Assembly (NCBI RefSeq): GCF_026127265.1
Contig: NZ_WWFG01000007.1
Coordinates: 1-64,000 of the forward strand
Length of the DNA stretch: 64,000 nt
Reading direction: 5' to 3'
Source of the DNA: Nostoc sp. KVJ3
GTDB lineage: Bacteria; Cyanobacteriota; Cyanobacteriia; Cyanobacteriales; Nostocaceae
The notes beneath the pieces were generated by a model, which had not been told where the DNA came from, searched no databases, and saw nothing but the letters and a program-made list of their open reading frames with translations. The translations under genes were made by a program, and so were the position numbers. This document shows, in pieces, positions 26,179 through 35,213 of this stretch (positions are counted from its first letter, which is position 1; the number at the start of each line of letters is the position of its first letter).

Positions 26179-29100
26179 ATGAACGACAACACCCCCAACC
26201 TTTACCCGAATAACCTCACACCTGCCGAGTACCACGAACTTGCCGCTAAGAGCGCCATCCACCCCGCGCTGATCGATCGCAATTTCGTCCACATCGTAGG
26301 AGAAGTAGTTTTCTCTTACCTGTTCATCTCCAATGCCATCCCCCGCAAAAACGCCGGGAGAGTCACGGATGGCTTCTTAAAGCAGTACCAGCACGCCACT
26401 GAGGGGGGATTATGGATTAGCGGACTTGACCCCCTTAATAATTGGCAACCGATGGAATGGGGGCGATTTAAGCCTTCCCTACCCCGGATTGATTCAGAAA
26501 AAGGCAAACTCGTCAAATACGAATCACCACCCAAAACGCCCAACCGTGTCACCTACTTCGATATTCCCGACTGCATTTGGGATTTAGTAGCGCAACGGTA
26601 CAATAATATCAAGCGGTATCATTCCCCCCTAGCGCTGCGCTTGCAAGATAGGCTTAATCCGCGCTTATTTTGGGAGTGGGTGCAGCGACACCCAGAAATC
26701 CCAATAATCCTGTGTGAAGGCGAAAAGAAAGCCGCTAGCTTGTTAAGTTTGGGATTTGTAGCGATCGCCCTCCCCGGTATCTGGAACGGACGGGTTGGGA
26801 AAAAAGATTTTGACGAACGCCTGCACCCCGATTTAATGCCGCTAGCACAAAAGGGGCGCAAGTTTATCATCCTCTTCGACCACGAAACAAAACTTAAAAC
26901 TCGTTGGTCAGTCTTCCAAGCCACCGTGCGTACTGGCAAGACAATTGAGGCCGTTGGTTGTCACTGTGAGGTAGCATTGCTACCAGGGCCAGAAAAAGGC
27001 GTAGATGATTTTGTTGTTGCCCGTGGCGAAAAAGCCGACGAGTTACTGAGTGCGATCGTCGATGATGCCAAAAGCCTTAAAGATTACCAGCGCTCTTACT
27101 TCCAAAAACACCGGGGACTAAGCAGCAGATACAAACCACATATTACAGTAAATGTCAAGTATCTAACTCAAGCCTTGGACGTTCAAGATTTAGGGGAAGA
27201 ATCCCTTAACAGTCAGGGGGGAGGGGGAGAGAGGCTTCAAAGGGGAAGTGTTAATGAGCAATTCCCCCACAGCCCCCAACCCCAGAGAGGACAAGGTGCG
27301 CTCACTCTCCCACTCCCTCACTCTCCCACTCTCCCACTCCCTCACTCCCCCACTCCCCCACTCCCCCACTCCCCCACTCCCTCACTCCCCCATTCCCTCA
27401 CTCCCTCACTCCCCCACCACCCCACCTTCCAACTACCTCAATCTGGATTGGTGGCCCTATGGAGTGACATGGGTACAGGTAAAACCGAGCTAATGCGGCG
27501 CTGGCGTGACAAAAACCCAGATAAAAAATTCCTCAACAATGGACATCGGGTTAACTTGCTCAAAAACCTGTCAAATCGCCTGCAAACAGAAATATATTCC
27601 GCACTCCAGCATGGAGATTTAGCCAAAGTACAAGCTCTCAGCATCACCATCGACAGCTTGCACAAACTCAATACCAACGCCCTCAATTACGGCTGTGTCT
27701 TTATTGATGAAGCCTGCCAGTACTTAACGCACCTCTTACACAGCAAAACTTGCAAGGAGCATCGGGCTGCAATTCTTGAAGTCCTAGAATATCTCGTGTA
27801 CAATGCACCACTAGTGGTAATCGCCGACGCCCACATGGACGATGTGACAGTAGACTTCTTCCGGGCAATGCGTCCTTCATGGGAAGTACCATACATCATC
27901 AAAAATAATTGGAAAAATGGCGATCGCTTAGTTTATTGGTATGAAGGCGATAATTCTTCTGCCCTAGTCGCTCAGATTTCGGCAGCGCTGATGATGGGAC
28001 AGAAGATCATGGTGGTTTCCGACTCGAAGCGCTTTATTAAGAAACTTGAACAGTCGCTCTCTATGTCGGTGCGGGTGGAAGACTCAGATGAGCAGGAGCA
28101 GGGTGTTGGGTCTTGGGTGTTGGGTGTTAGGGAAGAAAAGACAGCAGCGCCTACAACCCCATACACTTCAGATAGCAGTTTAGGGGAAAGTGTCTCACCC
28201 ATAACGGGAGAAACCAGAGTACACAACTTTGCTGACCACAGTTCCCAGCCCCAGAGGGAACCCCTAGCCCCCAGACCAACTCATGGCACTACACCCCAGA
28301 CCTGCAACCCCAGACCCCTAAGAGTATGGGCGATTCACTCCGAAAACTCCGGGAGTGAAGAAAATGTCGCCTTCATTAAAGACATAACTAACGCTGTAAA
28401 GAGCCTAGATGCCCTTTTAACCTCTCCTAGCTTGGGTACAGGGGTCGATATCCCTGAATATCATTTTGATGCCGTTTTTGGCGTTTTTCACGGGGTTTCC
28501 CAAACTGCTACTGAGTGCGCCCAACAACTCTGGCGCTATCGCCCAAAAGTACCAATTCACGTTTGGGTAGCACCACGACCTCCCTTTGGCTACCTTGACA
28601 CCAACGCCACCAAAATCAAAGAACGGTTACTGCAAACTAATGAAATAACCGCTTTTCTGTTGCGGATTGACCGGGAAACTGGCTCTCGTGGTGCTGAGAA
28701 AGATTGGGCATTAGATGCGTACTGCCAAATCATGGCTTCTCGTCATCAATCCATTAACAATCTGCGGGCTGATTTGCGCGACTTGTTGAGTGAGATGGGC
28801 AATCAAATTATACCTATGGGTGCAGATTCGGATGATCTCGCCCAGGAGCAGTTGAAAAATGCTGCTACTGCGTTGGATGCTGCTTATTGTGCAGCTGTTG
28901 CTAAAGCTAGGGATATTTCTCCTAGTGAGTATCGCTCAAAGCAAAGTAAAGATTACCTCAAGCCGGAGGAAGTCTTTGAATGCGAGAAATTCCGCATCAA
29001 AGATGCTTACGGGATGGAGGTGACAGAATCGCTGGTAGAAAAAGATAAAAAAGGTAAATTAATTCGTTCTATTGCTTCGCTGGAAGCAATAATCTCAGAG

Positions 29101-29682
29101 CCATCAGGCACAATTGCTGACCCGCATACAGGTAAATTATACCCCTTACCACCAGCGATTGTGGCGGAGAAAGACCGCTTTGAGCGGTTGCACTTGCCGT
29201 TGTGTATGGACTGGGGGAATTATTCGGTTGCTTGGCTGGCTAGATCTACTTTGGGATTGCCAAATATCCTCAAACGCTTAATTGATGGAGAGGAAGTTAC
29301 GGCTCATGACCCGGAATTGGTGCAAATGTCCAAGCTTGCTGTACGCTTAACACCTCACATTAAAGCGATTTTAGGGTTTACGGTTCCTGCTGACTGCAAA
29401 CCTATATGGTTGTTGGGGACAATGCTAGACCAGTTGGGATTAAAACTCTCTGACCATAAAGTAGGCCCCAAGGGCAAACAAGTTAAACATTTTTTACTTT
29501 CAACGGCGGAATTGGATTTTGCTCATGCGGTAATTGCCCACCGTGCCAGTAAGCGTGCCCAAAAGGAAGAACGGGCGCGTCAAGCAGATATTGACCAACA
29601 GCGATATCAGGCTGGAATGCAGGCTAGATATGGGGTTGCACCTCCGACTGTCCCGGTATCCACCCCCCCCATAATGGTATAG
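26179..29682 (+). CDS. CyRepA1-family plasmid replication protein, 1167 aa
   Basis: The N-terminal part holds a DUF3854/Toprim-like region: PIILCEGEKKAASLLSLGFV (about residues 172-191) and IILFDHETK (about 231), typical of primase-type metal binding. The second half is a helicase-like ATPase: LWSDMGTGKTELM (Walker A, about 430), CVFIDEACQYL (Walker B, about 505), VVIADAHMDD (about 550), and later SLGTGVDIPEYHFDAVFGVF. This Toprim-plus-helicase layout is known for cyanobacterial CyRepA replication proteins, which are needed for replication of plasmids such as pSYSA. Two low-complexity inserts break the protein: residues about 350-420 (repeats of LPHSPTP) and about 640-714; both are in-frame short tandem repeat DNA. 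The frame survives, so it should be active. Confidence 0.8.
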   Translation: MNDNTPNLYPNNLTPAEYHELAAKSAIHPALIDRNFVHIVGEVVFSYLFISNAIPRKNAGRVTDGFLKQYQHATEGGLWISGLDPLNNWQPMEWGRFKPSLPRIDSEKGKLVKYESPPKTPNRVTYFDIPDCIWDLVAQRYNNIKRYHSPLALRLQDRLNPRLFWEWVQRHPEIPIILCEGEKKAASLLSLGFVAIALPGIWNGRVGKKDFDERLHPDLMPLAQKGRKFIILFDHETKLKTRWSVFQATVRTGKTIEAVGCHCEVALLPGPEKGVDDFVVARGEKADELLSAIVDDAKSLKDYQRSYFQKHRGLSSRYKPHITVNVKYLTQALDVQDLGEESLNSQGGGGERLQRGSVNEQFPHSPQPQRGQGALTLPLPHSPTLPLPHSPTPPLPHSPTPSLPHSLTPSLPHHPTFQLPQSGLVALWSDMGTGKTELMRRWRDKNPDKKFLNNGHRVNLLKNLSNRLQTEIYSALQHGDLAKVQALSITIDSLHKLNTNALNYGCVFIDEACQYLTHLLHSKTCKEHRAAILEVLEYLVYNAPLVVIADAHMDDVTVDFFRAMRPSWEVPYIIKNNWKNGDRLVYWYEGDNSSALVAQISAALMMGQKIMVVSDSKRFIKKLEQSLSMSVRVEDSDEQEQGVGSWVLGVREEKTAAPTTPYTSDSSLGESVSPITGETRVHNFADHSSQPQREPLAPRPTHGTTPQTCNPRPLRVWAIHSENSGSEENVAFIKDITNAVKSLDALLTSPSLGTGVDIPEYHFDAVFGVFHGVSQTATECAQQLWRYRPKVPIHVWVAPRPPFGYLDTNATKIKERLLQTNEITAFLLRIDRETGSRGAEKDWALDAYCQIMASRHQSINNLRADLRDLLSEMGNQIIPMGADSDDLAQEQLKNAATALDAAYCAAVAKARDISPSEYRSKQSKDYLKPEEVFECEKFRIKDAYGMEVTESLVEKDKKGKLIRSIASLEAIISEPSGTIADPHTGKLYPLPPAIVAEKDRFERLHLPLCMDWGNYSVAWLARSTLGLPNILKRLIDGEEVTAHDPELVQMSKLAVRLTPHIKAILGFTVPADCKPIWLLGTMLDQLGLKLSDHKVGPKGKQVKHFLLSTAELDFAHAVIAHRASKRAQKEERARQADIDQQRYQAGMQARYGVAPPTVPVSTPPIMV
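27240..27425. repeat. short tandem repeats (CCCACTC heptamers) inside CyRepA1
   Basis: About 170 bases made of degenerate units of CCCACTCC and CTCACTCC in the middle of the replication gene. It is translated as LPHSPTP-type repeats. A second insert at 28102-28136 is built on GGGTGTTGGG. Such heptamer arrays normally lie between genes in Nostoc genomes. Confidence 0.85.
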
Positions 29683-29693
29683 GGGAACCCCCA

Positions 29694-29996
29694 TTGGGAG
29701 GAGTGGATACTACCGAAAAACAGGGGGTGGATTCGTCCAAGGGCAATAATTCCTCCCCCAAATATGAAGTCGGTGGGGATTGGGAACCTAACGATGGGGA
29801 CAGCACCCCAATTGAAACCAGCCTCCAGATGCTTCGGGAAGCGATTGTGCAGGGAGTGGAGGCGGTAAAAGCCACAATATGCCGTTGGACTTCTGAGCGA
29901 CGGTGGTGTGCTGTGCTGCTGCTGGAGGAAATAGCATCAAGTGAGCTACGTAAATTGGAGCAAATGATGCCGCATTTTTATACGTTATTGAGTTGA
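29694..29996 (+). CDS. small hypothetical protein after CyRepA1, about 100 aa
   Basis: Follows the CyRepA1 stop by 11 bases on the same strand, with a TTG at 29694 or GTG at 29703 as possible starts (no ATG). The N-terminal half is polar and disordered (KQGVDSSKGNNSSPKYEV); the C-terminal half is helical and basic (LREAIVQGVEAVKATICRWT, AVLLLEEIASSELRKLEQMM). Probably co-transcribed with the replication gene. Family unknown. Confidence 0.45.
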   Translation: MGGVDTTEKQGVDSSKGNNSSPKYEVGGDWEPNDGDSTPIETSLQMLREAIVQGVEAVKATICRWTSERRWCAVLLLEEIASSELRKLEQMMPHFYTLLS

Positions 29997-30189
29997 ACGT
30001 ACTGTTTCGTACTTAAACTCGGACGCGAACGTTAACCGTAACCGCTTCAATTGTCGATGCGGTATAGTTTGGGCTGTTAATTTTTTAATGTACTACCATT
30101 TCAAATAATGTTTGCGACACATAAATTCTTCGCAGGGGCATTGTGAGCAATAATTGAAATACTGCCGCCAGAGAGTGCCTTTATTTAAT
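29997..30189. other. short intergenic
   Basis: About 190 bases, nothing specific seen beyond an AT-rich stretch that may hold the promoter of the next two genes. Confidence 0.4.
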
Positions 30190-30504
30190 ATGACTCAGCT
30201 ATCAAAAGCCAGCCGAAGTCGGATATTACCGCAGTCTAAGATAACACCTGAAGATATCCACCACCGCAAGCACAAACGCACCGAAATTGGCAAACTTTGC
30301 CGAACAATTTTTGAACGCATTCGCCCAGACCTCATCGAAAACCATTACAACTGGTTCATCGCCATCGATGCGGACAGCGAAAACTACCTTATAGACCAGA
30401 AACTAGAAGGTTTGCTACAACAAGTTCGCAATTACTACACCAACCCAGATGCCAAACTCACTATTTTTCGCCTTAACGAAACTGGAGCCTGCGGCACAAT
30501 ATGA
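30190..30504 (+). CDS. hypothetical protein upstream of aspartyl protease-like gene, 104 aa
   Basis: Start chosen at ATG 30190 (MTQLSKASRSRILPQ), since the N-terminal extension to 30154 uses a non-ATG start. Soluble alpha/beta protein with RTEIGKLCRTIFERIRPDLI and NHYNWFIAIDADSENYLID. The stop overlaps the next start (ATGA), showing coupling with the aspartyl protease-like gene. This pair is familiar from cyanobacterial genomes, but its job is unknown; it might be a two-component toxin/antitoxin-like or processing pair. Confidence 0.6.
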   Translation: MTQLSKASRSRILPQSKITPEDIHHRKHKRTEIGKLCRTIFERIRPDLIENHYNWFIAIDADSENYLIDQKLEGLLQQVRNYYTNPDAKLTIFRLNETGACGTI

Positions 30505-30881
30505 TCGCGGGCAGATTTGGTGACAATGGGGAGTTGTTCTTTGAAATACAACTGGTTGCAGAAGAAGGCGAGCAATTTGAAGTTGAAGCGCTGTTTGATA
30601 CAGGATTTACAACAGGGTGGTTGTCAATTAATTCTCAAGACTTGGAAGCTCTTGATTGGTCAATAATTATTCCTAAAATTGAGATGCGGACAGCTCAAGG
30701 GGTAGAGTATTTTGACTTATATGAAGGGAGAGTAATTGTTGATGACAAAGAATTTATTATTCCCGTTCATGTTGGGGAGGAACTACCTGATACTTTAATG
30801 GGTTCGCTGTGGTTAGATATCATGCAGCTGGTTGTGAATAAACCGAAAGGGATTTTGACAGGGAGCAATGCGATTTTGTGA
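30501..30881 (+). CDS. retropepsin-like aspartyl protease domain protein, 3' end replaced by IS
   Basis: The motif ALFDTGFTTGWLSI (about residues 32-45) has the D-T-G of retroviral-type aspartyl proteases, and LPDTLMGSLWLDIMQLVV near the end matches the second hydrophobic-hydrophobic-glycine element. Such single-domain proteins act as homodimers. The final residues GSNAIL are encoded by the terminal inverted repeat of the IS that begins at 30861, so a few native C-terminal residues are lost. Probably still close to full length (126 aa). Confidence 0.7.
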   Translation: MIAGRFGDNGELFFEIQLVAEEGEQFEVEALFDTGFTTGWLSINSQDLEALDWSIIIPKIEMRTAQGVEYFDLYEGRVIVDDKEFIIPVHVGEELPDTLMGSLWLDIMQLVVNKPKGILTGSNAIL

Positions 30882-32788
30882 GGTCTGGTCAAAAACCAGC
30901 GATCGCTAAAAATTATATTTAAGTACAAGGTGATTTTATTTGCAAATACAATACTGACTTACACAAAAATTCATCTTGATGAGATATCTCAAAAAGATTG
31001 CTAGCAAGTCATTTGACGATTATTTCTGAAAATATCTGCAATCAGCCTTTTATACTTAGTATCAATTATGCTAAAAAATAAATTAAAGACAAGACTAAAG
31101 TATAAAATTTATCAAGCAGTTTGGGATTTGATAAAGGAATTAAAGATAGAACCACAAAAATTATCCCAACTTCCAGCTATCCATTGACAACGCAGATGTA
31201 AGATAATTTCTGCATTTTCTTTCAACCAAAATTTACTGTTACCCTTGATTCTTAAGTTGACAACTTGACGGATTAAACTCTCAATTGCCCCACTACCTAT
31301 TGGTAGTTTTTGGTCTAGTATCTTAGCGTAATTTAAACGCCTTTCACGATAAGCACGTAAAAGATAATTTCTCTGTACTACCATCGTTTTACAACGTTCT
31401 CCCGTAGCTTCAAAGATAAATTCATCCATCTGCCTAATTATGGTCATTGCATTACTTTTTTTTAAAGTTCTCCGTGCTTTTTTAAACCAATTATTCCGCT
31501 CTTTATCATCATTAAAAGCTACATCAGCAAATTTATGTAGTCGCTCAGTAACATGGTAAAAATCAAATAATTGATAAGTGGCATTGGGAGATTTCAATTT
31601 CTTTAAAAGGGGAGGGATATGTTTCCAAATCCATCCAGCACCGTCAGCAATTAATAAAACTTGTTTTGCTTGACTAATTCCTAAACTAATCAGATGCATT
31701 TCTAATATTGGTAAAAATCCCTTATAATCTTCATACGTACCATCGTTGATAATAGGGATGTCCTTAGTTTTTACTTTTTTTCCCTGTTCATCAACCACAT
31801 AAATTGTTACTAATTTTGGCTCAACCCATTCTCCTATAAAGCCATGCTTGTTTGTTTTGGGATTTTTTCTACCTTTTTTATTAATCCTAATTCTACTCCT
31901 GCCACCATCTACAGCAATTACAACTCTCTGGTCTTTAAGTATATTTCCATCAAGTAATTTACCTTGCTGCAAGTTAGATATTTTAGCTTGACGTAAATCA
32001 ATGCCAATTTGGCCAAATTTATATGTTAATCGCTCAATCCGTTTTAAACTAATATTAATTCCCCAACTGATGAGAATTGTATGTGAAGCTTCAAAGGAAC
32101 TAGCAATCGCGCCATATTGAGCTATAGTTGTCCAAACAGCAGGGGTCAAACCTTCTGACAAACCCAACCATTTTAAAAAGGGACAACATCCTTGATTGTA
32201 AATTTTACTTTTGGTCTTTGCTTTTGACTTTTTTCTTACCATATATGGTAGTTTTAGAGTAACTAAAACATTCCCAACTGTTAATATCTGCCATTTTCTA
32301 TAACCGTGTCTTTGCGTCTTGCCATCCTCACAATTTCTTGTTTGAATAATCGCAGTTTGATTAGCTAACTGAGATTGGGAAAGATTATACAACAAGATGG
32401 CAATACATTGACCAGCTAAAATAAGTGCAACTTCTCTAATCTTTTCTTCTCTCTGTTTAAAAATTTGCCCATTCCATTCATTGATATTCGTCAATTCTAA
32501 AGATTTTATAACTTCCAAAGAAAAATCTGATAATGATTTACTTAAATCTAACGTTGCATATATATTTTTTTCCATTAAGGTAGATAATCCTTATCACAAA
32601 ACTATTGCTACTTGAGAATCTTACCTTTTTTTATTGTCAGAAAAAGAAACTGAAAACTCGTTGTGAATCAGATCATCATTATTACAGTATAAATACTATT
32701 TATTCGGTATAAATATATTTCAATCACTGAAAAAAGGATTTAGCGATCGCACCTTTTTTGGCTGACCTCACAAAATCGCATTGCTCCC
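30861..32788 (-). mobile_element. ISKra4-type insertion sequence, copy 2 (intact)
   Basis: Ends GGGAGCAATGCGATTTTGTG and its complement match copy 1. Outside the ends, GATTTTGACA on the left and GCACCCACTA on the right share no direct repeat, unlike copy 1. Both neighbouring genes are truncated exactly at the IS ends (protease 3' end, helicase 5' end). This means a deletion next to the IS or recombination between two IS copies after insertion. Confidence 0.9.
31112..32575 (-). CDS. ISKra4-family transposase, 487 aa, intact
   Basis: Uninterrupted frame from ATG 32575. Recognisable parts: an N-terminal helical region, RHGYRKWQILTVGNVLVTLK, catalytic strings VVIAVDGGRSRIR and VLLIADGAGWIWK, the LFDFYHVTERLHKFAD box and the C-terminal LPIGSGAIESLIRQVVN with the likely catalytic Glu. 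The length fits ISKra4-group enzymes. It would supply transposase for both copies. Confidence 0.85.
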   Translation of the reverse strand: MEKNIYATLDLSKSLSDFSLEVIKSLELTNINEWNGQIFKQREEKIREVALILAGQCIAILLYNLSQSQLANQTAIIQTRNCEDGKTQRHGYRKWQILTVGNVLVTLKLPYMVRKKSKAKTKSKIYNQGCCPFLKWLGLSEGLTPAVWTTIAQYGAIASSFEASHTILISWGINISLKRIERLTYKFGQIGIDLRQAKISNLQQGKLLDGNILKDQRVVIAVDGGRSRIRINKKGRKNPKTNKHGFIGEWVEPKLVTIYVVDEQGKKVKTKDIPIINDGTYEDYKGFLPILEMHLISLGISQAKQVLLIADGAGWIWKHIPPLLKKLKSPNATYQLFDFYHVTERLHKFADVAFNDDKERNNWFKKARRTLKKSNAMTIIRQMDEFIFEATGERCKTMVVQRNYLLRAYRERRLNYAKILDQKLPIGSGAIESLIRQVVNLRIKGNSKFWLKENAEIILHLRCQWIAGSWDNFCGSIFNSFIKSQTA

Positions 32789-34230
32789 GCACCCACTACA
32801 ACAAGCCAGAGACTATACCGTAGCAGTCAACAAGATGCTAGAAAAAGATTCTCTTTTGGTGCAGCAAGAAGGTAAATATCAAGGCAAGCTGATTATCCCC
32901 TACGGTTACGGCGTGGTTTTTACTAACATCAGCCGCAAAGATTTTGAGCAAAGCGAACTACCCGCAGTGTTTGAGTCACACTTAGTTATCTGCAAAGATG
33001 AGATGTATGAAAAGGTTGATGTAGGGGAATTTCAGCAACGACTTTGGGATTTATCTGCATATCAATTTGGTAAAACCCTCACTCCTCACCAAATAGATAG
33101 AATCCGTTGGCATATCTTCCCAGAATTACGCATTAGTGCCAAACAGTTATCTTTGTTTGAGTTAGACACCGAGGCCACTGAAGAATCACCGCAGTTGCAA
33201 ATCCCCGACATTCTCAAAATTATGGATTTGCAGCAAGAGCAGTTGGCACGAAGTTTAGGTGATGGACATCGGGTAATTCATGGCGTGGCTGGTTCCGGGA
33301 AAACCATGATTTTAGCCTACCGTTGTCAGCATCTTGCTCAAGTCAGTAATAAACCCATTTTAGTGCTGTGTTTCAATGTTTCTCTTGCTGCCAAACTACG
33401 GCAGACTATTCAAGATAAAAACAAAGTCAGTCGCATTAAGGTGCGACACTTTCATGGCTGGTGCATGGATTTACTCAAAAAATATGACATCCCTAGACCC
33501 GACTCTAGAGAGTATCAAGGTGATGCTTATGTAGAAGAACTCGTTCAAAGAGTAATTACCGCCGTTGATGCCAAATTAATACCGGCTGGCACTTATGGCG
33601 CTGTGATGCTCGATGAGGGACACGACTTTAAACCAGAGTGGCTCAAATTAATTGCCCAAATGGTCAACCCCGAAACCAATTCCCTGCTTATTCTCTATGA
33701 CGATGCCCAAAACCTCTACGGTGAAAAGCGCGACAAGAAATTTAGCTTTAAGAGTGTAGGCATTCAGGCACAGGGACGCACAACTATTTTTAAACTCAAC
33801 TACCGCAACACTGCTCAAGTATTGGGGGTAGCCTATGAATTTGCTAAAGAAGTAATGCAACCCACCGAAACCCAGGATGATGACCAACAAATATTGGTAG
33901 AACCTGCTAGTGCAGGACGGCAAGGCCCCAAACCAGACCTGATCCGTTTACCCAGTTTTAAACACGAGGTAGATTACTTAGCCCAGAGAGTACAACAATT
34001 ACACGAGCGAGATATCCCCTGGAACGAAATAGCAATTATCTATCGCTCCAACTTTATGGGCGATCGCATCTACAACGACTTGCAACAAGCCCAAATACCA
34101 ATAGAGTGGGTAAACGCCGACAGTGACAGCCGCAACTATCACCCAGCCGAACAAAGCATTAAACTCATGACTATGCACTCCAGCAAAGGGCTAGAGTTCC
34201 CAGTGGTGTTGATTCCTGGTGTTGGTTATA

Positions 34231-34395
34231 TGTAACGACCTGCAATACTAATCGCTCAAACCTGCAATCAAGACATTTTCAAACCAGGATTAACTGCAAC
34301 TATAATTACGCTTCAGCCAGGATTAATTGCAACTGAACCAGGATTAAATGCAACCAACCTGCAATCATCCGTTTGAACCAGGATTAATTGCAACT
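34231..34395 (+). repeat. left end of transposon, 165-bp inverted repeat with 4 binding-site repeats
   Basis: Contains four copies of CCAGGATTAnnTGCAAC and three of ACCTGCAAT. Matches the complement of 37874-38038 over the full 165 bases with only scattered differences. Probable transposase-binding sites. Confidence 0.85.
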
Positions 34396-34399
34396 AACC

Positions 34400-34654
34400 G
34401 AAAGTCCAGTCAAACTGTAGGCAAGACAGTTTTCTCAAAAAACGCCCTAATTTACAAACACGCATTATTTAAATTTCAGCCGCTTGTTTATCTGCAACTA
34501 TAAGGTAAAGAAAACGGTCGTTTTTTTAACCGTTATTACCACCCAGATTGCGAATCAGAAACGGAATCAAGTTTGGTAACGAAACTCGGTAATTATATCA
34601 AAGGCAACATACGCTGTTAAGTAACGAGTATATGTACTTGTTGAGGTTCAAAGT
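34400..34654. promoter_or_regulatory. candidate resolution (res) and promoter region
   Basis: 255 bases between the left end and the resolvase. It contains short inverted segments such as GTAACGAAACTCGG and CGAGTATATGTACTTG at 34575-34640. Serine resolvases of Tn552-like elements act on a res site directly upstream of their gene, so this is the expected place. The assignment is from position. Confidence 0.4.
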
Positions 34655-35212
34655 ATGTTGATAGGCTATGCCCGAATTTCAACAGATGACCAAAATCTGA
34701 ACCTGCAAATGGATGCTTTGCAGCTTGCTGGTTGCGAGAAAATTTACTCCGACCGTATAAGCGGTGCAAAAGCAGCAAGACCTGGACTCTCTCTAGCATT
34801 GGAGGTAGCACGAACTGGTGATGTTTTGGTGGTATGGCGGCTCGACCGCCTGGGAAGGTCGCTCAAAGACCTGATTGAAACGATGGAAACTTTAGGCCAG
34901 CGAGGAATTGGGCTTTCTAGTTTACAAGAATCCATTACTACCACAAACAACAGTGGTAGGTTGATTTTCCATTTATTTGGCGCATTGGCGGAATTTGAAC
35001 GCAACCTAATCCGCGAACGCACAACTGCTGGACTAATCGCAGCGCGTAAGCGCGGTCACAGGGGAGGAAGACCAAAAGCCCTTGACCCAGCTAAACGTCA
35101 ATTAGCAGTAAAGCTTTATACCGAAAAACAACACACCATTATTGAAATATGTAAGTTGATGGGAATTTCCAAACCAACGCTCTACAACTACATTGCAGAG
35201 ATAAAGACCTAA
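34655..35212 (+). CDS. serine resolvase (Tn3/Hin type), 185 aa
   Basis: The N-terminal catalytic domain starts MLIGYARISTDDQNLNLQ with the nucleophile Ser9, then DRISGAKAARPGL, VVWRLDRLGRSLKDLI (arginine pair), ALAEFERNLIRERT, a linker helix with KRGHRGGRPKA, and a C-terminal HTH (TIIEICKLMGISKPTLYNYI). It would resolve cointegrates produced by replicative transposition. The length and order match Tn3/Tn552 resolvases. Next gene starts within 2 bases of the stop. Confidence 0.9.
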   Translation: MLIGYARISTDDQNLNLQMDALQLAGCEKIYSDRISGAKAARPGLSLALEVARTGDVLVVWRLDRLGRSLKDLIETMETLGQRGIGLSSLQESITTTNNSGRLIFHLFGALAEFERNLIRERTTAGLIAARKRGHRGGRPKALDPAKRQLAVKLYTEKQHTIIEICKLMGISKPTLYNYIAEIKT

Positions 35213-35213
35213 C

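Noticed and set aside
26316..28226. Several leftward frames opposite the CyRepA1 gene
   Set aside because: Shadows of a long coding gene with no start context or domains.
2075..32788. Composite transposon formed by the two ISKra4 copies
   Set aside because: No shared target duplication outside the pair, and the enclosed DNA contains replication and partition genes; a scar of recombination explains it better.
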